A stretch of 28,533 nucleotides of DNA, from NCBI GenBank assembly GCA_937967805.1, contig CALBTC010000446.1, positions 1-28,533 on the forward strand, given 5' to 3'. Position 1 is the stretch's first letter, and every line of letters begins with the position of its first letter. Below are positions 22,833 through 28,533 of this stretch, piece after piece. This stretch comes from an uncultured Anaerolineaceae bacterium (GTDB taxonomy: Bacteria; Chloroflexota; Anaerolineae; Promineifilales; Promineifilaceae). The notes beneath the pieces are model-generated. The model saw only the letters and a list, made by a program, of their open reading frames with translations, was not told the origin of the DNA and ran no database searches. A program made the position numbers and the translations under genes.

Positions 22833-22894
22833 GGGATACAGATACACACAGATTTTTGGTTTTATCTGCGTGCCTCTGTGTTAATCTGTGTCCC
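22833..22894. repeat. Inverted repeat, ACAGAT/CACAGAG type
   Basis: The arm GGGATACAGATACACACAGA (22833-22852) pairs with the complement of CTCTGTGTTAATCTGTGTCCC (22874-22894) at about 18 of 20 positions, with a loop containing TTTTATCTGCG. It fills most of the gap between mscL and the polymerase gene. The same vocabulary (CACAGAG, TTTATCTGCG) occurs at 34-85. Confidence 0.65.
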
Positions 22895-22900
22895 ATTCAT

Positions 22901-25900
22901 TCAAGTAGATAATCCCTCAAGGGTCATAACTTCGAACCAGCCGCCGCCCCAGGCGTCTTCGCGCCAATAGCCGGTGAGGCGATACGGCCGCCACGTTTTG
23001 ATTTTGCTTTTAGCAATGGTTTTATCCAGCTGAGCAATCTCAAAGCTGTCGCCATCGCCGAAGTAGAAGCCGCGCCCTCCGGTCCAGCCGGGCAGACGCA
23101 CTCCGGCTACAGTCGTTTTTTGGTTTAGCAAACGGGGCAAAAAACGTAGCGGCACATCATCGCCGGTTTGTTCTTGCACCACGACTATTGGATTAGCTGA
23201 AACGGGCCAGCCGAGCACGGCCGTTTCCCAGGCTAACTGTTCCGCTAAATTTTCGGGCTGAACGGCCGTTTTCAACCCCAAATCAAACGCCAACTGCCGG
23301 GCACTGCCGGCGCGCTCTACCTCTACCGCTTCCGCCAGCAGCGCAGCGCGGCTCTCGCCCAGCCCGGTCAAAGCCCCGCACTGGATTAAATGCACCACTT
23401 CCTTCTTTTGTAAATCGACCCGGTTTAGCAAATCACGCAGCGTGGTGAACGGCCGTTCCTGCCGCGCCGCCACAATCGCCCGCACTGCCGCGCGACGGAA
23501 ATCGCGAACCTGGCCCAGACCCATCCATAAAACTGGAGATTGGCTACCAGACGACTTAATCTGAAACTGCCAATCGCCAATCTCTCCTGTCGTAAGCGTG
23601 AACTTGCGCCCGCTAAAATTTACGTGCGGCGGACGCACCGTAATTCCCAGTCGCTGCGCCTCGGCGATGTAGATGGCGGGATGGTGAAAGCCACCATAGT
23701 CCCGCAGCCGGGCGCACAAAAATTGGGCTGGGAAGTGGGCCTTCAGGTAGGCTGAACGGTAGCTGATGTCGGCGTAGGCGGTGGCGTGCCCCTGGTTAAA
23801 ACCGTAGCCAGCAAAAGGCATCACCTGCTCCCACAAGGTGGCGGCCTGCTCTTTGCTCAAACCACTTTGTTTCTGGCAGCCGAGGACAAAACGGTGCCTC
23901 ATTGTGGCCATCTCATCTGCCTTAAATTTGCTCATGCCGCGCCGCAAATGGTCGGCCTCGGCCCAGCTAAGGTGGGCAATTTCGGTGGCCACGCGCAAAA
24001 CCTGCTCCTGAAACAGCAGCACGCCCTGGGTGCTGCCCAAAATCGGCGCCAGCGCCGGATGCAAAAACTGCACCTTTTCTTCCCCTCGATAGCGGCGCAC
24101 AAACGCCTGGGCCATGCCGCCGGTGGCCGGCCCCGGCTTGAAGAAGGCGTTGGCCACAGCCAGATCGCGCAGATTTTGCGCCTTGAGCTGGCGCAAGGTG
24201 CGCCGCGCCCCGGAAGATTCACATTGGAACACGCCGATCGTATCCCCCTGGCACAGGGTTACGGCCGTTTCCTCATCATCCAGCGGAATGGCCAGCAAAT
24301 CAAAATCGGAGTCTAGCGTGGTGCGGATGGATTCGGCCGTATCGGCCAGCACCGTCAGGGCACGAATCCCCAACAGGTCAATCTTGGGCAGGCCAATTTT
24401 TTCCACGTCCCGATGGTCATATTGTGTCGTCAGGAAACCCTTGGGAGCCAACTGCACCGGCACAAAGTCGGTCAGCGGACCGGGGGTAATAACGATGCCG
24501 CCGGGATGAATGCTCATGTGGTGCGGCTGGCCGATCATCTCGAACGCATCGGCCAGCACCTGCTTTTGCGTTTCATCTTCCACCTCAGCCAGCACGTCTT
24601 CCAGCGTGCGTTCGCTGCGGCGGCGCGGATCGGGGTGCCAGCCGCGCGGCAGCAGCGCCGTCAGCGCCTTAATGTCGACTTCGGGCAGGCCGTGGGCTTT
24701 GGCCGTCTCGCGCACGGCCGATTTGGGCTGCATCGTGCTGATGGTGGCCACCAGAGCCACCCGGTCCTCGCCATATTTTTCGCGCACGTAATTTAAAACT
24801 TCGTCGCGGCGGCGGCTGCAAAAATCGAGGTCAATGTCGGGCAGATTGGCCCGCGCCGGATTGAGAAACCGTTCAAAAAGCAGCTCGTTGGCGATGGGGT
24901 CCACGTTGGTGATGCCCAGGCAATAGGCCACCAGCGAGTTGGCCACGCTGCCGCGCGTGTTGACGGGCACGGCCGTTTCCCTGGCAAACCGCGTAATGTC
25001 GGCCACCAGCAAAAAAAGCGGGGCAAAGCCATACCGGTTGATCGAGGCCAGTTCTTTTTCCAGCCGGGTTTTGATTTCTTTCTTGGGAGAACGGCCGTAT
25101 TTTTCCACCAATCCCGCCTCCGCCGCTGCCTCCAGAGCATCCTCTGCACTCTGTTCATCCGGCAAATCCAGCTTGGGCCAGATGGGACGGCCGTCAGGGA
25201 GCGCGGGTTCACATCGCGCCACAATCTCCCCCACCGATGCCAACGCCTCAGGAAATTCGTCAAAGCGCGCCTGCACTTCTTCGGCGGAAAGCCAATGTAG
25301 GGCCACATCTGCGCGACCACCTGCCGGCAGCGTGGCCACCGGCACCTCATCTACACGGCAGTTTTGGTCGATGGCCGCCAGCAGGCGCAGGCGTGGCGCT
25401 TCGGCTTCATCCAGGCAGTAAACGGGCTGTACGGCCGTTGTCCGCAAGCCAAACCGGGCCCCAATCCCCGTCGCCTCCTGCACCACCGACTCATCGGCGG
25501 TTGTGTGCAGCGTCACGCCCAGGTAACCGTTGTCTTCAAACAGCCCGGCCAGGCGCGAGGCGTAGCGCGCCGCCATTTTAGTCTGCCCGGCCTGCACAAG
25601 GCGGGTTAGCCAGCCCGTCTGCCCGCTGTCGATGGCAATGAGGCCGGCAGTATGTGCCTGAATCTGCTCCCAGGGCAAACCATGCTGCACCAACTGCTCA
25701 CGCTGCGGGCTGCCCTGCACCAGTGATGACAGGGCGCACAGCGACTGGTAGCCGGTTGGTCCAATGGCCAGCAGCAGCAGATCGCCCCAGCCAGGTCCGG
25801 GCAAATTAATCGCTTCCGGCAGGCTGACGTGCAGCGTCATGCCCAAAATTGGCTGAACATTGGCCGCCCGGCACGCCTGGCTAAAGGCAACCGCGCCGTA

Positions 25901-26050
25901 GAGCGCATTTCGGTCGGTAAGAGCCAGTGCGGGCATTCCTTCGGCCGCAGCGCGAGCCACCAGTTGCTCCACGGTGGCAGTCGCGCCTAACAGGGTATAA
26001 TGGGAGTGGACGCGCAGATGGGTGAAGGGAACGGCCGTAATCTCATTCAT
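22901..26050 (-). CDS. dnaE2: DNA polymerase III alpha subunit, DnaE2-like
   Basis: A 1049-residue C-family polymerase. ATG 26050 begins at the family N-terminus (FTHLRVHSHYTLL); upstream codons have no homology-like features. The catalytic Asp cluster PDIDLDF (D405, D407, D409) and the later KIDLLGIR Asp are present, as are SVANSLVAYCLGIT, HPGGIVI, GFNQGHATAYADISYRSAYLKAHFP and a C-terminal helix-hairpin-helix (DLLNRVDLQKKEVVHLIQCGALTGL). The PHP domain is degenerate: HLRVHS for HLHVHS and TDRNALYG for TDHGNMYG, so metal-dependent proofreading is unlikely. The length of about 1050 and missing PHP residues resemble DnaE2/ImuC translesion polymerases. No imuA or imuB is nearby. A LexA-like box sits just upstream. 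It might still be a secondary replicative-type DnaE. Confidence 0.85.
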   Translation of the reverse strand: MNEITAVPFTHLRVHSHYTLLGATATVEQLVARAAAEGMPALALTDRNALYGAVAFSQACRAANVQPILGMTLHVSLPEAINLPGPGWGDLLLLAIGPTGYQSLCALSSLVQGSPQREQLVQHGLPWEQIQAHTAGLIAIDSGQTGWLTRLVQAGQTKMAARYASRLAGLFEDNGYLGVTLHTTADESVVQEATGIGARFGLRTTAVQPVYCLDEAEAPRLRLLAAIDQNCRVDEVPVATLPAGGRADVALHWLSAEEVQARFDEFPEALASVGEIVARCEPALPDGRPIWPKLDLPDEQSAEDALEAAAEAGLVEKYGRSPKKEIKTRLEKELASINRYGFAPLFLLVADITRFARETAVPVNTRGSVANSLVAYCLGITNVDPIANELLFERFLNPARANLPDIDLDFCSRRRDEVLNYVREKYGEDRVALVATISTMQPKSAVRETAKAHGLPEVDIKALTALLPRGWHPDPRRRSERTLEDVLAEVEDETQKQVLADAFEMIGQPHHMSIHPGGIVITPGPLTDFVPVQLAPKGFLTTQYDHRDVEKIGLPKIDLLGIRALTVLADTAESIRTTLDSDFDLLAIPLDDEETAVTLCQGDTIGVFQCESSGARRTLRQLKAQNLRDLAVANAFFKPGPATGGMAQAFVRRYRGEEKVQFLHPALAPILGSTQGVLLFQEQVLRVATEIAHLSWAEADHLRRGMSKFKADEMATMRHRFVLGCQKQSGLSKEQAATLWEQVMPFAGYGFNQGHATAYADISYRSAYLKAHFPAQFLCARLRDYGGFHHPAIYIAEAQRLGITVRPPHVNFSGRKFTLTTGEIGDWQFQIKSSGSQSPVLWMGLGQVRDFRRAAVRAIVAARQERPFTTLRDLLNRVDLQKKEVVHLIQCGALTGLGESRAALLAEAVEVERAGSARQLAFDLGLKTAVQPENLAEQLAWETAVLGWPVSANPIVVVQEQTGDDVPLRFLPRLLNQKTTVAGVRLPGWTGGRGFYFGDGDSFEIAQLDKTIAKSKIKTWRPYRLTGYWREDAWGGGWFEVMTLEGLST

Positions 26051-26057
26051 GCGCCGT

Positions 26058-26071
26058 GGATCATATGTTCG
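26058..26071 (-). promoter_or_regulatory. LexA/DinR-like SOS box
   Basis: Read on the minus strand, CGAACATATGATCC agrees with the Gram-positive LexA (DinR) consensus CGAACRNRYGTTYC at every position but one. It ends seven bases before the polymerase start codon and lies in the 73-base divergent gap shared with the 26124 gene. The match is by eye; LexA of this organism has not been seen. Confidence 0.5.
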
Positions 26072-26123
26072 GGTGCGTTCGTTGGCAAGCCCAAAATGAA
26101 CAGTAGAGGATAAGGAAGTTGTG

Positions 26124-26561
26124 ATGATCACACTCGCTTTGGCACAAAAGCTGAAAGAGGCCGGATTAGTGTGGCGCACCAGCGTCCACGATTTTTTTGC
26201 TATTCCCGACCGGGATATGGACAATCGGGTGTTTGTGCTGTCTGACATGATGGTGACGATGGAGCTGCTGCGCGGCTGGCCGGCAGTGGTGTTCCACGGT
26301 ACGGCCGAGTGGGCATCGGATTATTTGCTGACGCACGAGGCCATTTGGCTGCCCACAGAAAGCCAGCTTCGGGAGCAGTTGGAAGAAGAGCTGGCGGTGA
26401 GGAACGGCCGTTTTCACCAGCTACAGCGACAAGATACTGAATACGCCTGTATGGTATCTTTGGCAAACAACCCACTTGATTTTGTAGCAGACTCTGCCAG
26501 CGAAGCATATGGCCTGGCATTACTTCACCTTCTCAACCAGGAACCAGGCGACAAGGATTAG
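26124..26561 (+). CDS. Conserved-looking small protein of unknown function
   Basis: A 145-residue soluble protein. AAGGAAG precedes ATG 26124 by five to seven bases; GTG 26121 is less well spaced. Features visible: an N-terminal helix LALAQKLKEAGLVW, then DFFAIPDRDMDNRVFVLSDMMVTMELLRGWPAVVFHGT with an aromatic, acidic character, a WLPTESQLREQLEEEL helix, and a C-terminal helix SEAYGLALLHLL. No membrane segment or catalytic motif is evident. I do not recognise a named family. It is divergent from the polymerase gene, possibly sharing its control region, and its stop is two bases before the methyltransferase start, so the two are translationally coupled. Confidence 0.75.
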   Translation: MITLALAQKLKEAGLVWRTSVHDFFAIPDRDMDNRVFVLSDMMVTMELLRGWPAVVFHGTAEWASDYLLTHEAIWLPTESQLREQLEEELAVRNGRFHQLQRQDTEYACMVSLANNPLDFVADSASEAYGLALLHLLNQEPGDKD

Positions 26562-26563
26562 GG

Positions 26564-27268
26564 ATGAAGTGCCCTCGCTGTCTTAAACTCAATACCGAAT
26601 CAGTTATTCGCTGCACCTGCGGCTTTTCTTTTGATGATGTCGCATCAACCGACCTGGATAGCTGGTTTGATGAAGTTAAACATATTTTAGAGACAGCCTA
26701 CACAGCCGCGTCCACGCCGTGGCAGCAATCTGGCAAGAGCGGCACGTTCGAAGAATGGACCCGGCTGCGCCTGCCCAACGTGGCTGCCGTCAACCGCCCA
26801 GGTCGCTATCTGGACATCGGCTGCGCCAATGGCTATTTGTTGGAATGTATATTAGCCTGGGCCAAACTTAAGGGAATCCAGATTGTCCCTTATGGCCTGG
26901 ATTATTCTGCCGAGATGGTCAAACTTGCGCAAAACCGGCTGCCACTTTATGCAGATAATTTTTACATTGGCAATGCCTTTTATTGGCAACCACCCCTGCG
27001 CTTCGATTACGTTCGCACCGAATTGGTATACGTGCCCCGCAACTTTCGCCGCCCATTTGTGGAAAAATTGTTGGCAAATTTTTTGACCCACAACGGGAAA
27101 TTAATCCTCTCGGATTATCGCAGTCGTCGCGATAATTTAACCCAGGACTGGATTGAGGATGATGTCCGGCAATGGGGGTTTGAAGTAGCCGAATGCCATT
27201 CCGGTTACGGAGAAGGCGGACTTGAATTGTGTCGGGTTGTGGTCTTACAATTGCAGAATAACGAGTAA
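26564..27268 (+). CDS. SAM-dependent methyltransferase with zinc-ribbon head
   Basis: A 234-residue protein. Residues 1-22 hold two cysteine pairs, MKCPRC and RCTCGFSFDD, forming a probable small zinc ribbon. The rest is a class I Rossmann methyltransferase: motif I YLDIGCANGYLLE at about 85-97, an acidic residue after the second strand (PYGLDYSAEMVKLAQ), and DYVRTELVYVPRNFRRPFVEKLL followed by GKLILSDYR. Substrate unknown; the zinc ribbon suggests an RNA, ribosomal or other macromolecular substrate. It is coupled to the preceding gene. No ACGGCCGT copy is present and its base composition looks more AT-rich than its neighbours, possibly a sign of transfer. Confidence 0.85.
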   Translation: MKCPRCLKLNTESVIRCTCGFSFDDVASTDLDSWFDEVKHILETAYTAASTPWQQSGKSGTFEEWTRLRLPNVAAVNRPGRYLDIGCANGYLLECILAWAKLKGIQIVPYGLDYSAEMVKLAQNRLPLYADNFYIGNAFYWQPPLRFDYVRTELVYVPRNFRRPFVEKLLANFLTHNGKLILSDYRSRRDNLTQDWIEDDVRQWGFEVAECHSGYGEGGLELCRVVVLQLQNNE

Positions 27269-27288
27269 CAACAGATTCTCCACTGAGG

Positions 27289-27294
27289 TATAAT
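27289..27294 (+). promoter_or_regulatory. Consensus -10 box, leaderless start
   Basis: TATAAT lies six bases before ATG 27301, so the transcript would begin at or beside the start codon. The -35 region is poor (GTAACA with an 18-base spacer at best). No ribosome-binding site is seen, in line with a leaderless message, as proposed for the TetR gene. Confidence 0.5.
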
Positions 27295-27300
27295 CAGCAC

Positions 27301-27801
27301 ATGCAAGGCAAAGATCGGTTTGGATTTATATCGGCCCTGATTTTGGGCGTACTCCTGTTTCTCTTGGGGATGGCGGCGATGGAATACGTCGTCAATAGCT
27401 GGTGGCCCATCGACATCAACCGGCTGGATTTGGTGCGCGCTGCCACCCAAGGCCGGGCCGATGCGGCCTCTTTGCTGGAAGCGGCCAACTTTGAAATTAT
27501 TCTGGTCTTTTTAGCCACGGTGTTAACGGCCGTTACCGGCATTGTCCTGCCCATCTCTTACCTGCTCAACCGGCGCTTTGCCGCCTACACCGACCGCCGC
27601 TTTGGCCAGATGGAATCCTCTCGCCTGCTGGTGGCCCTGCGCCAATCAATGGCCGCCGGCATCTGGGTGGCGTTTTGCCTCTGGCTTCAAATGAACCGCT
27701 CTTTTGGTCTGGCCGTTGCGCTGCTGGTGGCTGTTGTTTTGATCCTGTTTGAAGTTCTGCTGCAAATTCGCAGTCGGGCAGCCCAAGCCAATTTGCAGTA
27801 A
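27301..27801 (+). CDS. Four-helix membrane protein of unknown function
   Basis: A 166-residue integral membrane protein. Helices at about 8-30, 64-90, 117-131 and 134-154; the loop after the first carries SWWPIDINRLDLVRAATQGRADAASLL and faces one side, while NRRFAAYTDRRFGQMESSRLL is basic and probably cytoplasmic. No known domain is recognised. The TAA stop lies in the start of a palindromic repeat. It stands 32 bases after the methyltransferase and just ahead of selA, with its own -10 box. Confidence 0.75.
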   Translation: MQGKDRFGFISALILGVLLFLLGMAAMEYVVNSWWPIDINRLDLVRAATQGRADAASLLEAANFEIILVFLATVLTAVTGIVLPISYLLNRRFAAYTDRRFGQMESSRLLVALRQSMAAGIWVAFCLWLQMNRSFGLAVALLVAVVLILFEVLLQIRSRAAQANLQ

Positions 27802-27864
27802 TCAGTAATCGGTAAATCAGTGATCGGTAGACTATTTTTCAGATTACTGACCTACTGATTACTG
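27796..27864. repeat. Palindromic repeat between two genes (TAATCAGT type)
   Basis: Perfect 12-bp arms CAGTAATCAGTA (27796-27807) and TACTGATTACTG (27853-27864) with 45 bases between, which carry more ATCGGT/GATTACTGA units. The left arm supplies the stop codon of the preceding membrane-protein gene. The units match those of the repeat inside copA. Confidence 0.75.
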
Positions 27865-27875
27865 GCAACTAAACT

Positions 27876-28533
27876 ATGAGTAATCAAACCCCTGATAAAG
27901 ATAAAGCCCAAAACCTGCTGCGCGAGCTGCCCAGCGTGGACCGTCTGTTAAACAAGTCGATGGCGGTGGATATGATGCTGCCTTACAGCCGTTCCCTCAC
28001 CGTAGAAAGCCTGCGCCGTAGTCTGGAAGATGCCCGCAGCGCCATCCTTGGCGGCGAGGCTACCTATGCGCCCATGAATGCGGTGCTGGTAGATGACGCC
28101 CGCATCTGGCTGGAGAGCTATCTGGCTCCCACCTTGCAGCTGGTCATCAACGGCACAGGGGTCATCGTTCACACCAACTTAGGGCGCGCCCCGTTGAGCG
28201 AGGCATCCCGCCTGGCCATCGAAGGCGCGGCCAAGGGGTACAGCACGCTGGAATACGATATTGAGCATGGCGAGCGCGGCTCCCGAACGGTTCATGCCGA
28301 GCAACTGCTCACCCGTCTCACCGAATCGGAGGCGGCGCTGGTGGTGAATAATAATGCGGCGGCCGTATTGCTCATGCTCACCGCTTTGTGCCAGGGTAAA
28401 GAGGTCATCATCAGCCGCGGGCAATTGGTGGAAATTGGGGGCGGTTTCCGCATCCCCGACGTGATGGTCCAGTCCGGCGCCAGGTTAGTAAGGGTAAGAA
28501 CCACACACGCCACCCCATTACGAGCCTCGCCCC
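27876..28533 (+). CDS. selA: SelA, L-seryl-tRNA(Sec) selenium transferase (5' part)
   Basis: 219 codons, open at the window end. SelA is a PLP enzyme that turns seryl-tRNA(Sec) into selenocysteinyl-tRNA(Sec). The family pattern is plain: LLRELPSVDRLL at the start, LVINGTGVIVHTNLGRAPLSEAS at about 88-110, GYSTLEYDIEHGERGSR, ALVVNNNAAAVLLMLTAL, and EVIISRGQLVEIGGGFRIPDVMVQSGARLV. The PLP lysine lies beyond the edge. A TAA precedes the ATG in frame, and there is no ribosome-binding site. After SGARLV the family continues E-V-G-T-T-N-R-T, but here the sequence reads R-V-R-T-T-H-A-T, so the last 45 or so bases may carry errors. No other selenocysteine gene is in view. Confidence 0.92.
   Translation, partial: MSNQTPDKDKAQNLLRELPSVDRLLNKSMAVDMMLPYSRSLTVESLRRSLEDARSAILGGEATYAPMNAVLVDDARIWLESYLAPTLQLVINGTGVIVHTNLGRAPLSEASRLAIEGAAKGYSTLEYDIEHGERGSRTVHAEQLLTRLTESEAALVVNNNAAAVLLMLTALCQGKEVIISRGQLVEIGGGFRIPDVMVQSGARLVRVRTTHATPLRASP

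Larger units (their letters stand above)
262..27543. repeat. Highly iterated palindrome ACGGCCGT, scattered (about 58 copies)
   Basis: The exact 8-base palindrome was counted by hand about 58 times, roughly once per 490 bases, against fewer than one expected by base composition. Examples: 262-269, 326-333, 1316-1323, 2842-2849, 3902-3909, 7172-7179, 12844-12851 and 27536-27543. It occurs in all codon phases (encoding TAV, N/D-G-R or RPF), on genes of both strands, most often flanked by A and T as AACGGCCGTT. One-base variants (GCGGCCGT, TCGGCCGT, ACGGCCGA and others) add about twenty more. It is not a dispersed mobile unit but a compositional signature. Confidence 0.85.

Noticed and set aside
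25994..26003. TATAAT inside the polymerase gene as a + strand promoter for the 26124 gene
   Set aside because: No -35 partner, and it lies about 120 bases upstream within conserved coding DNA.
26051..26248. Longer N-terminus for the polymerase
   Set aside because: The extra 66 residues have no family match, overlap the divergent gene and run through the LexA-like box.
1..28533. CRISPR array
   Set aside because: The repeated units seen are palindromes or scattered 8-mers. There is no regular repeat-spacer ladder.
1..28533. tRNA or rRNA genes
   Set aside because: No cloverleaf with a GTTC-type T-loop and no conserved rRNA segment was recognised. This was a by-eye search only.

Overview
The window looks like ordinary chromosome from a free-living, respiring bacterium of about 55-57% GC. 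The gene content (a very large Reg_prop propeller protein, DUF3105 pairs, DUF427, DinB-ankyrin, a single-subunit PPK2, Gram-positive-style regulatory sites) and the compositional habits point to Chloroflexota, perhaps Anaerolineae. This assignment is inference: there is no rRNA or tRNA gene here. The clearest genome-scale signature is the palindrome ACGGCCGT, which occurs about 58 times by hand count, in coding and non-coding DNA alike.

Layout. 1-5.6 kb: a small unknown protein, a DinB-ankyrin fusion, a bidirectional terminator, a UspA-like protein divergent from a polyphosphate kinase 2, a 71-bp MITE-like element, then a + strand run of a membrane-anchored sugar dehydrogenase-like protein and a DUF3592 membrane protein. 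5.6-9.3 kb: a 1242-residue membrane-anchored beta-propeller protein. 9.3-17.8 kb: a long minus-strand block about copper. It contains a csoR-copZ-copA export unit with its own CsoR-like operator and a terminator, and a second unit with its own promoter: two DUF3105 proteins, a short CxC peptide, a secreted His-first protein, a Met/His/Glu-rich lipoprotein and a CopC-CopD-cytochrome c fusion. copA carries an in-frame TAG and a palindromic repeat inside its coding sequence.

17.9-21.4 kb: a TetR-type regulator with two DNA-binding domains, apparently leaderless, followed by a rifampicin-phosphotransferase-like PEP-utilising enzyme. 21.5-26.1 kb (minus strand): tandem DUF427 protein, mscL, and a DnaE-type polymerase with a degenerate PHP site and a LexA/DinR-like box just before its start. 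26.1-28.5 kb (+ strand): unknown protein plus zinc-ribbon methyltransferase, a four-helix membrane protein behind a leaderless-looking promoter, and the first 219 codons of selA, cut by the window end.

How the parts relate. Copper is sensed by CsoR, carried by CopZ and exported by CopA, while the second unit looks like the outer-face partner (periplasmic or cell-surface copper binding, uptake or delivery to a respiratory oxidase). Between genes there are several families of short AT-rich palindromic repeats. Some have invaded gene ends (the 3' end of the Rph-like gene, the 3' end of the 27.3-kb gene) and one lies inside copA. No CRISPR array, rRNA, tRNA, intact transposase or phage gene was seen. 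No gene-free stretch exceeds 300 bases.
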